Translations under genes and position numbers: made by a program
Origin: SIG636 sp045604285
GTDB taxonomy: Bacteria > Bacillota > Clostridia > Oscillospirales > CAG-382
Direction of reading: 5' to 3'
Length of the DNA stretch: 15,359 nt
NCBI GenBank assembly: GCA_045604285.1
Contig: JAZUNS010000158.1
Location: 1-15,359 of the forward strand
Part shown: positions 12,700-15,359 of the stretch, piece by piece
Layout: every line of letters begins with the position of its first letter
How positions within the stretch are numbered: the stretch's first letter is position 1
Notes under the pieces: model-generated
Seen by the model: only the letters and a program-made list of their open reading frames with translations
Database searches by the model: none
Told to the model about the DNA's origin: nothing

Positions 12700-13536
12700 A
12701 TGGTTTTGGAAAACCTTGTCTTGATAAAAGATTTTTATCTTCAAGCCTTTGTCGTCGGTATATTGATTTCTGTTTGTACAGCTATGTTAGGCGTAGAGGT
12801 AGTATTAAAAAAGTATTCAATGCTGGGTGACGGATTATCCCACGTTAGCTTCGGCACCCTGGCCGTTGCCGCGACCTTTGGACATGCCAGGCTTGAAATT
12901 GCATTAATCGTAGCTATAATCGTAGCGTTTTTACTGTTGCGTATCCGTCAAAACAGCAAAATTAACGGTGATGCAGCGGTAGCGGTTGTATCAGGTACTT
13001 TTATGGCTCTTGGCATTTTTGCAACAAGGCTTGAAAATGGAGCTAATACGGACTATAATAGTTACTTGACGGGCAGCTTGTTTGCAATAAATAATGATAA
13101 CTTTGTGTTTTGTGTTTGCGTTTCACTTATTGTAATAATTGTATACATACTATTTTATAATAAAATTTTCGCAGTCACTTTTGACGAAGACTTTTGCCAA
13201 GCAACCGGTGGAAGGGCAGGGATGTATAATTTTATAATTGCCGCTTTGACTGCCGTAACAATAGTAATTGGTATGCGTTTAATAGGCGCTTTGCTGATCT
13301 CAAGTCTTACTGTTTTTCCCGTTGTTTCATCACTTCGTGTTAGCAAAACTTATAAAGGATGCGTTACGGTTGCAATAATTGTTTCGCTGATATCCTATGT
13401 TCTTGGCTTCATCATAAGCCTTTGCGTAGAAACCGTACAAGTGCCCGTAAGCTCTGCAATAATTTTGTGTAACTTAATTACACTGTTAATATGCTTTTTA
13501 TATTCAAGCATTCGCAAGCGCGCTGTTAATAAATAA
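12700..13536 (+). CDS. znuB: Zinc ABC transporter permease
   Basis: A 278-aa ABC-3 family permease with about eight membrane helices; it forms the channel with ZnuC and receives metal from ZnuA. Family features: VVLKKYSMLGDGLSHVSFGTLA near residues 34-55, YLTGSLFAI in the middle, and RLIGALLISSLTVFPVVSSLR in the C-terminal half, the conserved coupling region. The ATG at 12700 is chosen because GAGGT precedes it by 7 bases and it follows the znuC stop by 10; an in-frame ATG at 12622 would lie inside znuC and lacks a ribosome site. It is followed after 18 bases by a large lipoprotein gene on the same strand. Confidence 0.92.
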   Translation: MVLENLVLIKDFYLQAFVVGILISVCTAMLGVEVVLKKYSMLGDGLSHVSFGTLAVAATFGHARLEIALIVAIIVAFLLLRIRQNSKINGDAAVAVVSGTFMALGIFATRLENGANTDYNSYLTGSLFAINNDNFVFCVCVSLIVIIVYILFYNKIFAVTFDEDFCQATGGRAGMYNFIIAALTAVTIVIGMRLIGALLISSLTVFPVVSSLRVSKTYKGCVTVAIIVSLISYVLGFIISLCVETVQVPVSSAIILCNLITLLICFLYSSIRKRAVNK

Positions 13537-13554
13537 ATATGTGAGGTATCTGCT

Positions 13555-15359
13555 TTGAAAAAGTTATTGTCATTATTGTTATTTATATCAATTATTTTGA
13601 CATTGCTTGTCTCCGCTTGTGGGTGTAATTCTTTTGTCGGAGGCGTAGCCGGGTTTTATAACAACGGCGATTTTTACAATAATATTGGCAATGTTATTTA
13701 CAGTGCTTTCCTTGGAAGCAATTCTTACGTTCCGTTATTCAATAAATCCGCCTTGGAGTTTGAAGCATCGGTCGAGCTTTCCGATTACAAAGTCGATAAC
13801 GAGTTGATAAGCGATGGAAGCGCTCGGGCTGATTTATCCTTGATTCTTACTGATAAGTTGGATTATGACTACACCTTAAATATTAAAGCGTTTGAAAACA
13901 TTGAGTTTTATAACAGGCGTATTCAGAAGGACAATATGATGCTTATCGATTATGGTAAGCTTTTAAGCGATATTCCTTTAATCTATAAAGATGAAGGCTT
14001 TAACTGCTTTACCATGGCACTTGACACCATTAAAAACTATGCATTAGAATCAAAATATATTGACGGAGAAGAAAGCTATAAGCTTAATGGTGTTGATTTT
14101 TATGCTGATACTATCGAGTACTCCTTAAATAGTGACGTATTATCAGCCTGGGCTGAAAATTTGTCTAATAAGCTGTATTCACATTCTGCGTCACAGTATG
14201 GCGAATTTGCTGATAAAAGCAACCAGCTGTACGGCGAATGGCATTACGACGTGAATGAAATGTGGTATAAAATTATGGAAGAGAACCTTCATTTATCGTG
14301 GAAACGATACTTTAACGACGGTGCTCTTTGCAGAGAAATTTTTAAACTTTACGATACCAACAACCACAGTATTTCTTTGGATGTTGCATATAGCTGTGAT
14401 AAAAACGAAGAATTTGCGCATATTTCAGTTGTCGGTTACAACGGAAGCTATATTTTTGATATTTTTTCTTTTTCAGCAAAGAAAATTAATAACGGCAACA
14501 GCTTTAAGACGACGGCAAACGCTATGATTGGCGATGAAATACTTATTACCGCAGAAAACGCAGGCAACGACACTAATTCAACCGGGAAAGCAAATATAAG
14601 TATGGTGCTTGTTAAAGAACTTGGTGCCCAAAACTTCACCGTCAATTATAATTATACCGGAGAAAGAGTAGGGGATACAAAAGAAAATGGCATTGGACTA
14701 AGCCAAACGTTGCAGTTAACCACAGATAACTTATATATTCCCGAGAACGAGAACTATGTTAGTTTTAACTCAATTATAAATTTGAAGGCTAATAGCACAA
14801 AAAAAGCGCCTGAGATTGGCGAATATGAAAAGTATTACGATATCGGCCTTTTGGAAAATATGCAATATTTTAACTTTGGTAACAATGCCTTTGTTGACGC
14901 AAAAAGTGCTATTATAAAGTTCTTAGAAGGCGGCAAACCCGACTATACACCGCCAACTTCTTATGTAGAAGACTATGTTCTTAACATAATTTACGATGAT
15001 GGAGAATCCTTTGAAACTGACGGAAAATATGGAGACAAATACATAAAGATACTAACATCCGATAACTATACATATTCGTACACTTTTCACTCAAGTGAAG
15101 AAGGACATCCTATAAACAAAGCCGATATATATTGTAGTGGCGATTTAAAGATGTCGTCTTACAGTTATGCCGATGGTACGCTCTATAAAGAATATCATGA
15201 AGGTACAACCGTTAATCAGGCATACTATGATATTGAGAAAATCATATATTCAGAGTATACCGATAACGATTACAGCAAAGCATATCCAAATACAGAATAC
15301 ATATTCTATCAAAGCGGATACTGTAATTACGACACAAGAAAACTGATATATGAAAAGTA
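13555..15359 (+). CDS. Large lipoprotein in the zinc operon, function unknown, partial at the right edge
   Basis: A frame starting at TTG 13555 stays open for 601 codons to the window end, with no stop. GAGGT lies seven bases before the TTG, and the product begins with a classic lipoprotein signal (MKKLLSLLLFISIILTLLVSA) before lipid-modified C22, which supports this start; no ATG lies nearby in frame. The mature part is acidic, very rich in Tyr, Asn and Asp, has no further membrane helix and is likely beta-rich and extracellular. Loosely, residues 60-230 form one region and 230-360 another; a Tyr-rich C-terminal part begins near 480 (DDGESFETDGKYGDKYIKI). Histidines are scattered, with no His-rich metal loop. 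I recognise no family. It follows znuB by 18 bases with no terminator or promoter seen, so it is probably cotranscribed with zur-znuABC and may act in zinc-related surface functions, which is inference. Confidence 0.82.
   Translation, partial: MKKLLSLLLFISIILTLLVSACGCNSFVGGVAGFYNNGDFYNNIGNVIYSAFLGSNSYVPLFNKSALEFEASVELSDYKVDNELISDGSARADLSLILTDKLDYDYTLNIKAFENIEFYNRRIQKDNMMLIDYGKLLSDIPLIYKDEGFNCFTMALDTIKNYALESKYIDGEESYKLNGVDFYADTIEYSLNSDVLSAWAENLSNKLYSHSASQYGEFADKSNQLYGEWHYDVNEMWYKIMEENLHLSWKRYFNDGALCREIFKLYDTNNHSISLDVAYSCDKNEEFAHISVVGYNGSYIFDIFSFSAKKINNGNSFKTTANAMIGDEILITAENAGNDTNSTGKANISMVLVKELGAQNFTVNYNYTGERVGDTKENGIGLSQTLQLTTDNLYIPENENYVSFNSIINLKANSTKKAPEIGEYEKYYDIGLLENMQYFNFGNNAFVDAKSAIIKFLEGGKPDYTPPTSYVEDYVLNIIYDDGESFETDGKYGDKYIKILTSDNYTYSYTFHSSEEGHPINKADIYCSGDLKMSSYSYADGTLYKEYHEGTTVNQAYYDIEKIIYSEYTDNDYSKAYPNTEYIFYQSGYCNYDTRKLIYEK

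Noticed and set aside
15000..15359. Tyr-rich C-terminal part of the lipoprotein as tandem repeats
   Set aside because: Similar Tyr/Asp/Asn composition recurs, but no repeat unit aligned convincingly by eye, and the gene is cut by the window.
1..15359. CRISPR arrays, insertion sequences, phage or toxin-antitoxin modules
   Set aside because: No regularly spaced repeats, transposase or integrase motifs, target-site duplications or small two-gene toxin modules were seen on either strand.

Overview
The window looks like a chromosomal segment of a low-GC, meso-diaminopimelate-containing member of the Firmicutes, probably an uncultured or gut-type Clostridia. The grounds are strong AGGAG-type ribosome sites, sigma-A promoters with TATAAT boxes, short T-tailed terminators, dapF next to a DAP-type murE, and protein sequences typical of clostridial families. 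No insertion sequence, phage gene, CRISPR array or plasmid function was seen. Species identity cannot be fixed from the sequence alone.

Left part (1-2770): a truncated YfbR-type HD 5'-deoxynucleotidase runs off the left edge on the minus strand. A divergent promoter region separates it from a dapF-murE operon on the plus strand, which makes meso-DAP and attaches it to UDP-MurNAc-dipeptide. The two genes overlap by 11 bases.

Middle part, all minus strand (2775-7682): an ECF-type sigma factor with a long C-terminal domain has its own palindromic operator candidate and terminator. Next comes an operon from a near-consensus promoter: an acyl-CoA synthetase, an overlapping 4-TM protein, and tRNA-Arg(CCG) starting 2 bases after the stop codon, then a terminator. 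Beyond it lie a PQ-loop-like 3-TM protein and a 7-TM membrane protein. The 7-TM gene is preceded by a well-initiated 22-codon ORF that may be its real N-terminus in another frame. A hairpin between the convergent operons ends the block.

Right part, all plus strand (7837-15359): a GufA-type ZIP metal transporter, then rpsB-tsf (ribosomal protein S2 and EF-Ts) with a structured leader and a clear terminator, then a zinc-uptake operon. That operon has a consensus promoter, a palindrome at the expected start site, a Fur-family regulator (likely Zur), and ZnuA, ZnuC and ZnuB-like ABC importer genes. It continues into a large lipoprotein gene with a TTG start that is open to the right edge. Translation is tightly coupled in the zinc operon (two 8-base start/stop overlaps, then gaps of 10 and 18 bases). 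Two metal-import systems therefore flank the ribosomal pair.

The best candidates for something undescribed are the large lipoprotein cotranscribed with znuABC, the sigma factor whose C-terminal domain has its own strong internal ribosome site, and the palindromes in the sigma-factor and zur promoters. I did not find a clearly new defence or mobile system.
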